Below are positions 18,031 to 26,297 of a DNA stretch of 64,000 nt, piece after piece (positions within the stretch are counted from its first letter, which is position 1; each line of letters opens with the position of its first letter). Position numbers and translations under genes: made by a program. The notes under the pieces were generated by a model. It made no database searches. It was not told the DNA's origin and was given only the letters and a program-made list of their open reading frames with translations. The DNA is from HGM04593 sp045646965 (lineage in GTDB: Bacteria > Bacteroidota > Bacteroidia > Bacteroidales > Bacteroidaceae): positions 1 through 64,000 of the forward strand of contig JAZRLR010000026.1 in NCBI GenBank assembly GCA_045646965.1, written 5' to 3'.

Positions 18031-18456
18031 TTATTTGCTGTTCAGCTCGTCGAGAGTTACATCGGGATAACCCGCAGCCTTGAGTGCAGCCGCGCAGTTC
18101 TCGAGACTGTCGGGGCGGATGAACACATTTGCCACGGTATCCTGCGCATAGGCATACATATACTCTACCGACACACCCGCGTTGCTTATAACCTCGAGAG
18201 CCTTGCCAAGCTCACCGGGATAGTCGGGTGTCTGCAAGCAGATAACCTTGTTTATCGACGCGGCGAAACTGTTGTCGCGCAACACCTTGCAAGCCTTCTC
18301 GGGGTTAGAAACTATTATATGCAATACTCCGAACTCCGCATTCTCCGACACGGTGAAGGCCTTCATATTAATGTCATTCTCGCCAAAGAGTTTGGCTATT
18401 TGTGAAAATCGTCCCAGACGGTTCTCCAAAAAAACTGATAACTGGTCTATAAACAT
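18031..18456 (-). CDS. ACT-domain protein paired with PaaK
   Basis: A 141-residue protein made of two ACT domains, the small ligand-sensing fold that binds amino acids. The first runs from QLSVFLENRLGRFSQIAKLF (residues 4-23) and the second from TPDYPGELGKALEVISNAG (about 75). The start is ATG at 18456 (MFIDQLSVFLENR); a longer in-frame extension up to 18546 would overlap the upstream gene and lacks conservation-like sequence. It lies 16 bases after paaK in the same operon. ACT proteins of this type regularly accompany phenylacetate-CoA ligases and may sense aromatic amino acids; that role is inference. Confidence 0.85.
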   Translation of the reverse strand: MFIDQLSVFLENRLGRFSQIAKLFGENDINMKAFTVSENAEFGVLHIIVSNPEKACKVLRDNSFAASINKVICLQTPDYPGELGKALEVISNAGVSVEYMYAYAQDTVANVFIRPDSLENCAAALKAAGYPDVTLDELNSK

Positions 18457-18472
18457 ATCTGTTCGGTTTTTA

Positions 18473-19780
18473 TTATTCAAACTTACGGTAATCGATGGCA
18501 CGTTTGGCCTTGCCCATACTGCGCTCAATTGTATTGGGCTCCACAATCTTCACATTGGGCTTGATTCCAATCACGCTCTGGCAACGTGCTGTAATGCGTT
18601 TTTTAAGTTCTACAAACTCGTTCACACGGTCGGTGTAGTATTCAGGATGCACCTCCACGAGGATATCGAATGTATCTACGTTGTTTACACGGTCTACTTC
18701 TATGAGATAGTAGGGCTCGCACTCGGGGAACTCCAGAATAATTGACTCCACTGTTGAGGGGAACACATTCACACCGCGGATAATGAGCATATCGTCGCTG
18801 CGGCCGAGAATCTTGTTCATACGCACTGCGGTACGGCCACACTCGCACTTCTCGTAAATGAGCGAGGTGAGGTCGCGTGTGCGGTAACGTATCATAGGCA
18901 TACCCCACTTTGTGAGGTTTGTAAAGACAAGCTCTCCCTTCTCGCCGGGAGCTACGGGCTGCAATGTCACAGGGTCGATAATCTCGGGATAGAAGTGGTC
19001 CTCCCACAAGTGTGTACCGCACTGGCACTCACACTCGCAACCCACACCGGGGCCGCACATCTCGGTGAGACCATATATATCGTATGCCTTCAGGTGGAGC
19101 TTCTCCTCAATCTCCTTGCGCATACTATTTGTCCAGGGCTCTGCACCGAAGACACCCACGCGCAGCTTGAAGTCGTTTATATCGAGGCCGCTCTTGGCAA
19201 TTGTCTCGGCTATGTAGAGGGCGTATGAGGGTGTGCAGGCAAGCACGGTGCTACCAAAGTCGTGCATAAGAGTTATCTGTTTCTCGGTGTTTCCGCTACT
19301 TGTGGGAACGATAGAGGCACCTATCAAGGTACCGCCGTCGTGTGCTCCGAGACCGCCGGTGAAAAGACCGTAGCCGTATGAAACCTGCATTATATCTTTG
19401 CTTGTGACACCTGCTGCCATAAGAGAGCGTGCTGTAACCTCGCTCCACATCTCAAGGTCTTCGCGGGTGTATCCTGCCACGATGGGTTTTCCTGTTGTAC
19501 CCGACGATGCGTGCAGACGCACGATTTTCTCCATAGGAACGCAAAAGAGGTTAAAGGGGTAGTTGTCGCGCAAATCCTGCTTGGTTGTAAACGGCAGCTT
19601 TGTTATATCATCGATGCTACGAATATCTTCGGGCTTCACGCCGCACTCATCCATACGCTTGCGATAGTAGGTAGAGTCCTCATAGACGTGCTTTACCATC
19701 TTTACAAGCCTCTCGCTTTGGAGTCGGCGCATCTCCTCGCGGCCCATACACTCGATCTCTTTATTCCAGTATTTTGTCAT
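18473..19780 (-). CDS. paaK: Phenylacetate-CoA ligase family protein
   Basis: AMP-forming acyl-CoA ligase of 435 residues, normal for PaaK. It converts aryl acids such as phenylacetate or indoleacetate to CoA thioesters in the cytoplasm. The P-loop-like adenylation motif is RLHASSGTTGKPIVAGYT (residues about 90-107); other motifs are YGLTEMCGPG, YRTRDLTSLIYEKCECGRT and GRSDDMLIIRGVNVFPS. A Cys-rich stretch (GVGCECECQCGTHLWEDHF) may bind zinc, as in PaaK-type enzymes. Promoter at 19840-19869. In anaerobes with IorAB this enzyme can also run in reverse to conserve ATP from aryl-CoA; direction is inference. Confidence 0.92.
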   Translation of the reverse strand: MTKYWNKEIECMGREEMRRLQSERLVKMVKHVYEDSTYYRKRMDECGVKPEDIRSIDDITKLPFTTKQDLRDNYPFNLFCVPMEKIVRLHASSGTTGKPIVAGYTREDLEMWSEVTARSLMAAGVTSKDIMQVSYGYGLFTGGLGAHDGGTLIGASIVPTSSGNTEKQITLMHDFGSTVLACTPSYALYIAETIAKSGLDINDFKLRVGVFGAEPWTNSMRKEIEEKLHLKAYDIYGLTEMCGPGVGCECECQCGTHLWEDHFYPEIIDPVTLQPVAPGEKGELVFTNLTKWGMPMIRYRTRDLTSLIYEKCECGRTAVRMNKILGRSDDMLIIRGVNVFPSTVESIILEFPECEPYYLIEVDRVNNVDTFDILVEVHPEYYTDRVNEFVELKKRITARCQSVIGIKPNVKIVEPNTIERSMGKAKRAIDYRKFE

Positions 19781-19839
19781 AGATTTTACTATTTATGCCC
19801 CGTTTGGGCTGTTCTTGTTATATTTTTTTTAGTTGGACA

Positions 19840-19869
19840 CAAAGCTACTATATATTTTCAAAAAGCAAA
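19840..19869 (-). promoter_or_regulatory. Putative promoter of paaK
   Basis: On the minus strand TTTG (19866-19869), 18 bases, TAGCTTTG (19840-19847), about 60 bases ahead of the paaK ATG. The 302-base gap 19781-20082 also holds a 7-bp dyad, TTGCACA / TGTGCAA (19990-20016), and a -7-like TAATTTTG for the divergent SDR gene at 20049-20056. No gene is seen in it. Confidence 0.6.
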
Positions 19870-20082
19870 AAAATATTAAACTAATTACTGCAAAAAATGT
19901 TATTTAGTTGCTTTTAGACATATTTTTTTACAAAAGAAGCCTGTTCAAAATTTATAATAAATGTCACTTAAAAGCGATTTTAACATTATTTGCACAAAAC
20001 AGACCAAAGTGTGCAATTTTTGACTGCAAATATTTTTTCATTTTGAAATAATTTTGCCACAGTTTTTGAACAAAAGATAATT

Positions 20083-20892
20083 ATGACAAAGATTAAAGGA
20101 AGCTGCGTGCTCGTTACGGGCGGCGCATCGGGCATCGGACGCATTATGGTGAGAATGGCTCTGGAGCGCGGAGCGCGCTGTGTTGCAATTTGGGACATAA
20201 ACACAGAGAGCATCGAAGCAACGAAAAGAGAATTTGAGAGACTTGGAGCGGTGAAAGGATACACCACAGATGTGTCGGACAAGGAGCAGGTGCAGAAGAG
20301 TGCGCGACTCACCGAAAAGGAGTGCGGACGCGTGGACATTGTAATAAATTGTGCCGGCATAATTGCAAATAACAACACATTCGACAAGCAAAGTATAAAC
20401 GACATTGAGCGCACAATAAATATAAACACTGTTGCGCCTATGATAATTACGCAGCAGTTTCTGCCGCAGATGATTGAGCGCGACTTTGGACACGTCTGCA
20501 ACATAGCATCGGCTGCCGGTATGTTATCGAACCCCCGTATGTCGGTGTACGCGGCAAGCAAGTGGGCCGTAATAGGATGGAGCGACTCGGTGCGCATAGA
20601 GCTCAAGCAGATGAAAAGCCACGTGCGATTCACAACCGTGGCACCCTACTTCATAAACACGGGAATGTTCGACGGAGTAAAGTCGCGCATCTTCCCCATA
20701 TTGAAACCCGAGCCCACGGCCCGCAAAATTCTGAACGCCATCGAAGGTAACAGAAATTTCAAGGGAATACCCTTCAGCTACCATTTCATACGTTCGTGTC
20801 AGGCGCTGTTGCCCACCTCGATTTTTGATTATATCTTTGGAGAAGTTGTGGGAATATTCCACGCGATGGACAATTTCAAAGGACGCAAATAA
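20083..20892 (+). CDS. Short-chain dehydrogenase/reductase
   Basis: NAD(P)-dependent oxidoreductase of 269 residues. The cofactor motif TGGASGIG is at residues 12-19, NCAGI lies near 90, the catalytic Ser in NIASAAG near 145, and the YAASK Tyr/Lys near 157-161. The C-terminal region (SYHFIRSCQALLPTSIFDYIF) is hydrophobic, as in the membrane-associated retinol or fatty-lipid type SDRs. It precedes an aldehyde dehydrogenase by only 12 bases, so the pair could oxidise or reduce a long-chain alcohol/aldehyde in sequence. The substrate is not known. Confidence 0.85.
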   Translation: MTKIKGSCVLVTGGASGIGRIMVRMALERGARCVAIWDINTESIEATKREFERLGAVKGYTTDVSDKEQVQKSARLTEKECGRVDIVINCAGIIANNNTFDKQSINDIERTININTVAPMIITQQFLPQMIERDFGHVCNIASAAGMLSNPRMSVYAASKWAVIGWSDSVRIELKQMKSHVRFTTVAPYFINTGMFDGVKSRIFPILKPEPTARKILNAIEGNRNFKGIPFSYHFIRSCQALLPTSIFDYIFGEVVGIFHAMDNFKGRK

Positions 20893-20904
20893 TATATAAG
20901 CTAT

Positions 20905-22287
20905 ATGAGCATAAAGAACTACTCTCCCGAGGAGATAAAGAGAGTGACGGCTGCACAGCGCAGCTATTTCGCCACGGGCGAGACACTGCCCTACCGTTTC
21001 CGCAAGGAGCAGTTGAAGAAACTGCAACGAGCTATGAAAGAGTGGGAAAAGCCGCTGTGCGAAGCACTGTGGAGCGACCTTCACAAGTCGTATCAGGAGG
21101 CTGTACTCACCGAGATAAGCATTGTGACGGGCGAGATAAAAAACCACATCGCGCACCTGCGCAGCTGGATGAAAAGCCGCTCGGCAGCCACACCCTTGAA
21201 GATGTTTCCCTCGCGCAGCCGCACAATTACCGAGCCGCTCGGGAACACCCTCATAATATCGCCGTGGAACTACCCCGTGCAATTGTTGCTCAACCCCCTC
21301 GTGGGTGCAATTTCGGCAGGATGCACAGCTATTCTGAAGCCCTCGCCCTACGTGCCCGCCGTGTCACAGGTTGTGGAAAAGATGATAAAAGCCACATTCG
21401 ACGAGAAATATATAGCCGTGGTTCAAGGTAACCGCGAGACTAATACCCTGCTCTTGCAGGAGCGTTTCGACCTTATTTTCTTCACAGGCAGTCCCTCGCT
21501 CGGAAAAACAGTTATGCGCGAGGCGGCAAAGAACCTCACACCGGTGATTCTGGAGCTCGGCGGAAAGAGCCCCTGCATTGTGGACGAGGCGGCCGACACA
21601 CGCATCGCGGCACGACGCATCGCCTGGGGCAAAACACTCAATGCCGGGCAGACCTGCATCGCCCCCGACTACCTGCTCGTGCATTCGTCGCAGAAGGATA
21701 AATTTATAAAAGCTTTTGCCAAGGAGCTTAAAAAACTCCACGGCGACGATATAAAAAAGAGCTCTCACTATGTGCGCATAGTAAACGACAAGGCCTTTGC
21801 TCGCATCGCGGGCTACCTGAAGGACGGAGACATCGTTTACGGAGGTGACACCGACGCAAAAGAGCGCTACATCGAGCCCACCCTCCTCGCCGATGTAAGC
21901 CCCGACGCACCGGTTATGCAGGAAGAGATTTTCGGTCCCGTGCTACCTATGCTTGAGTTCAAGAATCGCGACGAGGCCATCGCCTTTGTACGCTCGCGCG
22001 AGAAACCGCTCGCCCTTTACTACTTTGGCAATGTGAGCGACGGCAAGGAGGTGTTGCGACGCACATCGTCGGGCGGTGCCTGCATAAACGACACCATAAT
22101 GCACATTGCAAACGAGAATATCCCCTTCGGCGGAGTAGGAAACTCGGGCCTGGGGAGCTACCACGGGAAGCGGAGCTACGAAGCCTTCTCGCACACGCGA
22201 GCCGTTGTAACCACGACCACACACCTCGACCTGCCTTTCCGCTATATGCCCTACAAGATGTGGGAGCTCGTGAAAAGGATTTTGTAA
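20905..22287 (+). CDS. Aldehyde dehydrogenase
   Basis: NAD(P)-dependent aldehyde dehydrogenase of 460 residues, the short class similar to fatty-aldehyde dehydrogenases (YwdH/ALDH3-like). Motifs: SPWNYPVQLLLNPLVGA (Asn catalysis and cofactor region), FFTGSPSLGKTVM, the general base Glu in LELGGKSPCIV, and the nucleophile Cys in AGQTCIAPDYLLV. The late motif EEIFGPVLPMLEF is also present. A hydrophobic C-terminus (LDLPFRYMPYKMWELVKRIL) suggests membrane contact, matching the SDR upstream. Nothing appears truncated. The terminator at 22293 ends the two-gene operon. Confidence 0.93.
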   Translation: MSIKNYSPEEIKRVTAAQRSYFATGETLPYRFRKEQLKKLQRAMKEWEKPLCEALWSDLHKSYQEAVLTEISIVTGEIKNHIAHLRSWMKSRSAATPLKMFPSRSRTITEPLGNTLIISPWNYPVQLLLNPLVGAISAGCTAILKPSPYVPAVSQVVEKMIKATFDEKYIAVVQGNRETNTLLLQERFDLIFFTGSPSLGKTVMREAAKNLTPVILELGGKSPCIVDEAADTRIAARRIAWGKTLNAGQTCIAPDYLLVHSSQKDKFIKAFAKELKKLHGDDIKKSSHYVRIVNDKAFARIAGYLKDGDIVYGGDTDAKERYIEPTLLADVSPDAPVMQEEIFGPVLPMLEFKNRDEAIAFVRSREKPLALYYFGNVSDGKEVLRRTSSGGACINDTIMHIANENIPFGGVGNSGLGSYHGKRSYEAFSHTRAVVTTTTHLDLPFRYMPYKMWELVKRIL

Positions 22288-22292
22288 ATACA

Positions 22293-22330
22293 AATAAATA
22301 ACGCTGCCCGTGGGCAGCGTTATTTATTTA
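22293..22330 (+). terminator. Terminator after the aldehyde dehydrogenase gene
   Basis: AATAAATAACGCTGCCC and its complement form an approximately 17-bp stem with a two-base loop; the A/T arms give a U tract on both strands. Confidence 0.8.
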
Positions 22331-22402
22331 TACAACTGTTCTTCTCCACCCCAAAAGAGCCTTTTTACAGACTATTTTTAACAAAGGGCAAAAAAATCAA
22401 AA

Positions 22403-22410
22403 TACATTTG
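22403..22410 (+). promoter_or_regulatory. Putative -7 box for the DUF3298-rsmG-MBL operon
   Basis: TACATTTG fits TAnnTTTG about 68 bases before the ATG at 22478. No good TTTG box lies at the expected distance. Confidence 0.35.
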
Positions 22411-22477
22411 CAAAATGTTTCATAGCAAATGCCTATCTTCGCTGAAAGAAATATTCAGCCTTTAAAAAAGACCGATT

Positions 22478-23278
22478 ATGAGAAGAATCACTATGCCGCT
22501 TTTTATCCTCGTTGCGTCACTGTTTTCGTGCGTGGGCAATGCACCCAAGAACGAGACGACAGCCAAGAGGGAGGTTATTACATTCGATACATTGAGAGTG
22601 CATCACAGTTTCCCGCTCGACTCTCTGGAGCAGAACTCCCCCGCTCTCACAATAAACATCGACCTGCTTATTCCGCAGAACATAACAGGCGAGAGAGCCG
22701 AAAATTTCAACAAATGCATAGTATATGCGGCGTTTGGCTATGAGGATATGACACCGCGCAAAGCCATAGATTCCATTGTGGGACTTCTCAAAGGAGAATA
22801 TTACGAGTATCACAGCGCCTATATAAACGAGAAGGTGGCGGGCGACTCTCCCTGGTTCAATTGGAGCTACGACCTGCGCAGCAAAGCCTTCGAAGGAGCC
22901 GACGGCGCAGTGTGCTACATTGTAAATTATGACATTTACGAGGGAGGCGCACACCCAAACAATGTCATAAGCGCAGTGAATATCGACAGCGACAGCGGCA
23001 GAGAGATTACACTGTGCAGTGTGCTCAACGACGGCATAGAACCGTTGCTTTGCAGCCGCCTCATCGAGCGACTTGCGCAGCAGCACGGGGTGAGCACCGT
23101 AGAGCAGCTACAAGAGCTCGGCTACCTCACAATGAACGATATATATGTGACAAGCAACTACCTGTTGCAGAAAGACAGCATTGTATTCATATACAATAAC
23201 TACGAGATTGCCCCCTATGCACTCGGCAAGAGCTACATAGGTTTTTCATACGACGAACTGAAAGATATACTAAAATAA
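22478..23278 (+). CDS. DUF3298 (RsiV-like) lipoprotein
   Basis: A 266-residue protein with a lipoprotein signal (MRRITMPLFILVASLFSC, lipobox LFSC), so the mature form is probably anchored in the inner or outer membrane, facing the periplasm. The C-terminal half (YEGGAHPNNVISAVNID near residue 150 and YEIAPYALGKSYIGFSYDEL at the end) matches the DUF3298 domain found in anti-sigma factor RsiV and many Bacteroidota lipoproteins. The function of these stand-alone versions is unknown. It is immediately followed by rsmG (TAA-ATG contact) and lies at the head of that operon. Confidence 0.8.
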   Translation: MRRITMPLFILVASLFSCVGNAPKNETTAKREVITFDTLRVHHSFPLDSLEQNSPALTINIDLLIPQNITGERAENFNKCIVYAAFGYEDMTPRKAIDSIVGLLKGEYYEYHSAYINEKVAGDSPWFNWSYDLRSKAFEGADGAVCYIVNYDIYEGGAHPNNVISAVNIDSDSGREITLCSVLNDGIEPLLCSRLIERLAQQHGVSTVEQLQELGYLTMNDIYVTSNYLLQKDSIVFIYNNYEIAPYALGKSYIGFSYDELKDILK

Positions 23279-23902
23279 ATGGAAGAGATTTTAAAATATT
23301 TCCCGTTGCTTACCGACAAGCAGAAAGAGCAGTTTGCAACTCTTTACGACCTTTACTTTGATTGGAATAACAAGATAAACGTAATATCGCGCAAGGACAT
23401 AGAGAACCTCTATTTGCACCACGTTCTCCACTCGCTCGCCATAGCCAAGGTAATACAGTTCCGCCCCGGCACACGAGTTATGGACTTCGGTTGCGGAGGC
23501 GGTTTCCCCGGCATACCCCTTGCAATTATGTTCCCCGAGACACAATTCCACCTTGTAGACAGCATAGGCAAAAAGATTCGCGTGGCAACGGAGATTGCAA
23601 GCGCCATAGGGCTCACAAATGTCACCGCCACCCACAGCCGTGTACAAGAGATTAAAGACAAATACAATTTCGTGGTGAGCCGCGCAGTTATGCAGCTGCC
23701 CGAGCTCATAAAAATATGTCGCAAAAACATCGGCAAGGAGCAGCTCAACTCCCTGCCCAACGGAGTTATCTGCCTCAAAGGCGGTAACATAGAGGGCGAG
23801 GTGCAACCCTTCAAAAAAGTTGTGGAGACAACACCCTTGAGCAGCATTTTCGACGAGGAGTTTTTCAAAGACAAAAAAGTGGTTTACGTACCCATTGCCT
23901 GA
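23279..23902 (+). CDS. rsmG: 16S rRNA (guanine-527 N7)-methyltransferase
   Basis: Methylates N7 of G527 in 16S rRNA using S-adenosylmethionine; loss confers low-level streptomycin resistance in other bacteria. The 207 residues equal the family's usual length. SAM-binding motif I is VMDFGCGGGFPGIPLAIM near residue 68. The segment SRKDIENLYLHHVLHSLAI precedes it, and VVSRAVMQLPELI (motif IV) follows. The first ATG sits directly after the DUF3298 stop codon, so translation is probably coupled. The C-terminus is shorter than in some homologues but complete. Confidence 0.95.
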   Translation: MEEILKYFPLLTDKQKEQFATLYDLYFDWNNKINVISRKDIENLYLHHVLHSLAIAKVIQFRPGTRVMDFGCGGGFPGIPLAIMFPETQFHLVDSIGKKIRVATEIASAIGLTNVTATHSRVQEIKDKYNFVVSRAVMQLPELIKICRKNIGKEQLNSLPNGVICLKGGNIEGEVQPFKKVVETTPLSSIFDEEFFKDKKVVYVPIA

Positions 23903-23905
23903 TTT

Positions 23906-24544
23906 ATGCAGATAAAGACATTTATATTCAACCCCGTACAGGTAAACTGCTACCTGCTGTGGGACGAGACAAAAGAGGCACTGCTCATAGACTGCGGCGC
24001 GCTCTTCCCCGCCGAGCACAAAGAGCTCAAGGATTTCATTGCGTGCGAAGGACTCACGGTGAAACACTATGTGAACACCCACCTGCATTTCGACCACATC
24101 TTTGGTAACCCCTTTGTGGAGCGAGAGCTCGGCCTGGGCTGCGAAGCATCAGACGCCGACTGGCCCTGGGCAGAAAACATCGCGGAGCGTGTGGCACGCT
24201 TCGGGCTCAAATATGACGATAAGATTTCCGCTCCCGTGCGTGTGCTCTCGCACGGCGACAAAATAACATTCGGTAACCAGACGGCAGATGTCATTGCAGT
24301 GCCCGGTCACTCGCCCGGCAGCCTTGCCTTCTACATCGCCGGGCAGAATGTGGTATTTACCGGCGACGCGCTTTTCAGCGGCAGCATAGGACGCACCGAC
24401 TTCCCCGACAGCGACCACTCCACCCTCATACGTTGCATAAAGGAACGCCTACTCACCCTGCCCAACGAGACACGGGTTTTCCCGGGACACAGCGAGCCCA
24501 CAACCATAGCACAAGAAAAGAGTTACAATATGTATTTGAGATAA
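23906..24544 (+). CDS. MBL-fold metallo-hydrolase (glyoxalase II-like)
   Basis: A 212-residue metallo-beta-lactamase-fold protein, 3 bases after rsmG. The zinc-binding motif is NTHLHFDHIFG near residue 55, a second His is in VPGHSPGSLAF, an Asp in FTGDALFSGSIGRTDFP and a third His in VFPGHSEPTTI. The pattern GRTDFPDSD is typical of the YcbL/glyoxalase II-like group that hydrolyses thioesters. True GloB activity is not assured, because only the short core is present. A bidirectional terminator at 24547 follows. Confidence 0.88.
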   Translation: MQIKTFIFNPVQVNCYLLWDETKEALLIDCGALFPAEHKELKDFIACEGLTVKHYVNTHLHFDHIFGNPFVERELGLGCEASDADWPWAENIAERVARFGLKYDDKISAPVRVLSHGDKITFGNQTADVIAVPGHSPGSLAFYIAGQNVVFTGDALFSGSIGRTDFPDSDHSTLIRCIKERLLTLPNETRVFPGHSEPTTIAQEKSYNMYLR

Positions 24545-24546
24545 AC

Positions 24547-24588
24547 AAAGAAGCAACTTACCCCCCAACGAGTAAGTTGCTTCTTTTA
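24547..24588. terminator. Bidirectional terminator between the MBL gene and holA
   Basis: A 15-bp perfect stem (AAAGAAGCAACTTAC with GTAAGTTGCTTCTTT) around a 10-base loop. Flanking A and T runs give U tracts for transcripts coming from either side. Confidence 0.85.
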
Positions 24589-24618
24589 CTTTGCACAGCA
24601 CTTAAAGGAATCGTTTCG

Positions 24619-25632
24619 TCAGTGCATAATCTTGTATATGAGCTCTCGCATAATCTCACCGTCGGCCGTGGCAGAGCCCTCGGCACCTTTGGAACGAGCA
24701 TCGGCAAGCCTTATGAGATGCAGCACCTCCATAATGTGCACAGCCCTGTAATTCTTCATCGTAGTGAGGTAATCACTCACGCCCCACGTCGATTTAAGCC
24801 CCAGAAAAGCAGCTACGCCGCGTTCACTCTTTTCGGGAGCATAGTAGGCCATCATAACATTTGAGAAGAAACTGAAAAGCAGCGCAAGCGTCATCTGTAT
24901 GGGATTCTTCTTGGGATTCTCTGCAAAATATTTTATTATTTTATTGGCTTTGTAGACATCTTTGTTCACAATGGCATTCTGCAGCTCAAAGTTATTGAAC
25001 TCCTTGCTTATACCTATGTGCTCCTCCACAGCGTCGGGGGTGACAACCGTTGTACCCTCGGGCAATGCGATGGTGAGCTTGTCTATCTCGCCCGCGATAC
25101 GGCACAAGTCGGAGCCTATCGACTCACAAATCATAAGAATAGATTTATTATCGGCTGCAAGCCCTTTCTCGCGCAGATAACCGGTCACAAATTGCGGTAA
25201 CTGCTCGGTGCGCAGTTTTTTGCTGTCGAGCAGCACAGCCGAACGCTCAAGCTCCGTGGCAACTTTCTTGCGTTTGTCGAGAGAGCCGTTCTTGTGAGCA
25301 AATACAAGCACCGTGGAAGGCTGTGGCGACTGCAAGTAAAAGAGAAGATTGTCGATATTCTTGAGCATCTGCGCCTCCTTCACAATAATCACCTGACGCT
25401 CGGCCATCATAGGAAAACGCTTTGCCGCGGCTATCACAGTGTCGATATTTGTATCGAGACCATAAAAGACCGAAAGATTAAAACCCTGCTCCTCCTCGCT
25501 CAACGCATTTGCCGAGATGTAGTCGGTTATCTTGTCGGTGAAATAGGCCTCTTCACCCATCAAGTAATAGATGGGACGATAGGAACCCTTTTTCAGTTCC
25601 GACATTATCGATTCGTATGTATGTTTTGCCAT
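24619..25632 (-). CDS. holA: DNA polymerase III subunit delta
   Basis: Clamp-loader subunit that opens the beta ring. The 337 residues are typical. The N-terminal segment PIYYLMGEEAYFTDKITDYI (residues 19-38) is the delta-family signature, followed by AAKRFPMMAERQVIIVKEA. The C-terminal collar helices include GVSDYLTTMKNYRAVHIMEVLHLIRLADARSKG. The frame starts at ATG 25632, right next to a palindromic double promoter at 25648-25672. It is convergent with the MBL gene and divergent from the HsdR-N protein gene. Confidence 0.93.
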   Translation of the reverse strand: MAKHTYESIMSELKKGSYRPIYYLMGEEAYFTDKITDYISANALSEEEQGFNLSVFYGLDTNIDTVIAAAKRFPMMAERQVIIVKEAQMLKNIDNLLFYLQSPQPSTVLVFAHKNGSLDKRKKVATELERSAVLLDSKKLRTEQLPQFVTGYLREKGLAADNKSILMICESIGSDLCRIAGEIDKLTIALPEGTTVVTPDAVEEHIGISKEFNNFELQNAIVNKDVYKANKIIKYFAENPKKNPIQMTLALLFSFFSNVMMAYYAPEKSERGVAAFLGLKSTWGVSDYLTTMKNYRAVHIMEVLHLIRLADARSKGAEGSATADGEIMRELIYKIMH

Positions 25633-25672
25633 ATTGTGCCTTTGTTGTATCTTTGCGCTAAATGCAAAGATA
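25625..25672. promoter_or_regulatory. Overlapping divergent promoters with a shared palindrome
   Basis: TATCTTTG (25648-25655) with TTTG (25625-25628) at 19 bases is a full promoter for the plus-strand gene at 25749, although it reaches into holA. The minus strand carries TATCTTTG at 25665-25672 for holA, with no clear TTTG. The two -7 boxes form the dyad TATCTTTGC-N7-GCAAAGATA. Confidence 0.55.
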
Positions 25673-25748
25673 ATGCAAACGGGCGAATAAAAAGCCGTTT
25701 TTCACAAGCGACAGATAAAAAAAGTAGTAACACAGCAAAAAAGACAAG

Positions 25749-26204
25749 ATGCAAACACTAAATCTCCCCACATACGAGGCAAAGATAGGCGTTGAAGAGG
25801 GCCGACAGACAATTTTCGACCGCCTGCGCCGATGCTATGTGGCGCTTACCCCCGAGGAGTGGGTGCGACAGCATTTTGTAAATATGCTGCTCAACGAAAA
25901 AGGCTACCCAGCCACTCTCACCGCCAACGAAGTTTCCATTGAGCTCAACGGTACTAAAAAACGCTGCGACACGGTAGTATATGACAAGCGACTAACCCCG
26001 CGGGCAATAATAGAATACAAAGCCCCGAGTGTAAAAATAGATTCAAAGGTTTTTGCACAGATAGCCCGATACAACCTCGTTCTGCGTGTCGATTATTTAA
26101 TTGTGAGCAACGGCCTGCAGCACTACTGCTGCAAGATGGACTATGCAAGCAGCAAATATACCTTTCTCACACACATCCCCACATACGAGGAGGTGGTTGG
26201 ATAA
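25749..26204 (+). CDS. Stand-alone type I restriction HsdR N-terminal domain protein
   Basis: A 151-residue protein consisting of the HSDR_N nuclease domain only. The PD-(D/E)XK-like core is visible as KKRCDTVVYDKRLTPRAIIE followed by YKAPSVKI near residues 75-100, with the acidic residues and Lys expected of the active site. Ahead of it, LTPEEWVRQHFVNMLLNEKGYP matches the helical part. No helicase motor, specificity or methylase gene is nearby, so it is not a complete restriction system. Such single-domain proteins are widespread in Bacteroidota as housekeeping-like genes of unknown role. The start ATG is at 25749. Confidence 0.82.
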   Translation: MQTLNLPTYEAKIGVEEGRQTIFDRLRRCYVALTPEEWVRQHFVNMLLNEKGYPATLTANEVSIELNGTKKRCDTVVYDKRLTPRAIIEYKAPSVKIDSKVFAQIARYNLVLRVDYLIVSNGLQHYCCKMDYASSKYTFLTHIPTYEEVVG

Positions 26205-26230
26205 AAAAGCAAATAAAATCGGTTATATAA

Positions 26231-26276
26231 ATAAAACTAAATCCCACTCATACTTGTGAGCGGGATTTAGTTTTAT
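26231..26276. terminator. Bidirectional terminator
   Basis: A 20-bp stem with one mismatch (ATAAAACTAAATCCC... and its complement) between the convergent HsdR-N and sugar kinase genes; T-rich on both sides. Confidence 0.8.
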
Positions 26277-26297
26277 AGGGTGTTTCAAGCGCCTTGT

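Noticed and set aside
18457..18546. Upstream extension of the ACT-domain gene
   Set aside because: It overlaps the end of paaK and adds residues without ACT similarity.
25749..26204. Restriction-modification locus
   Set aside because: Only the N-terminal nuclease domain is present, with no partner genes within the window.
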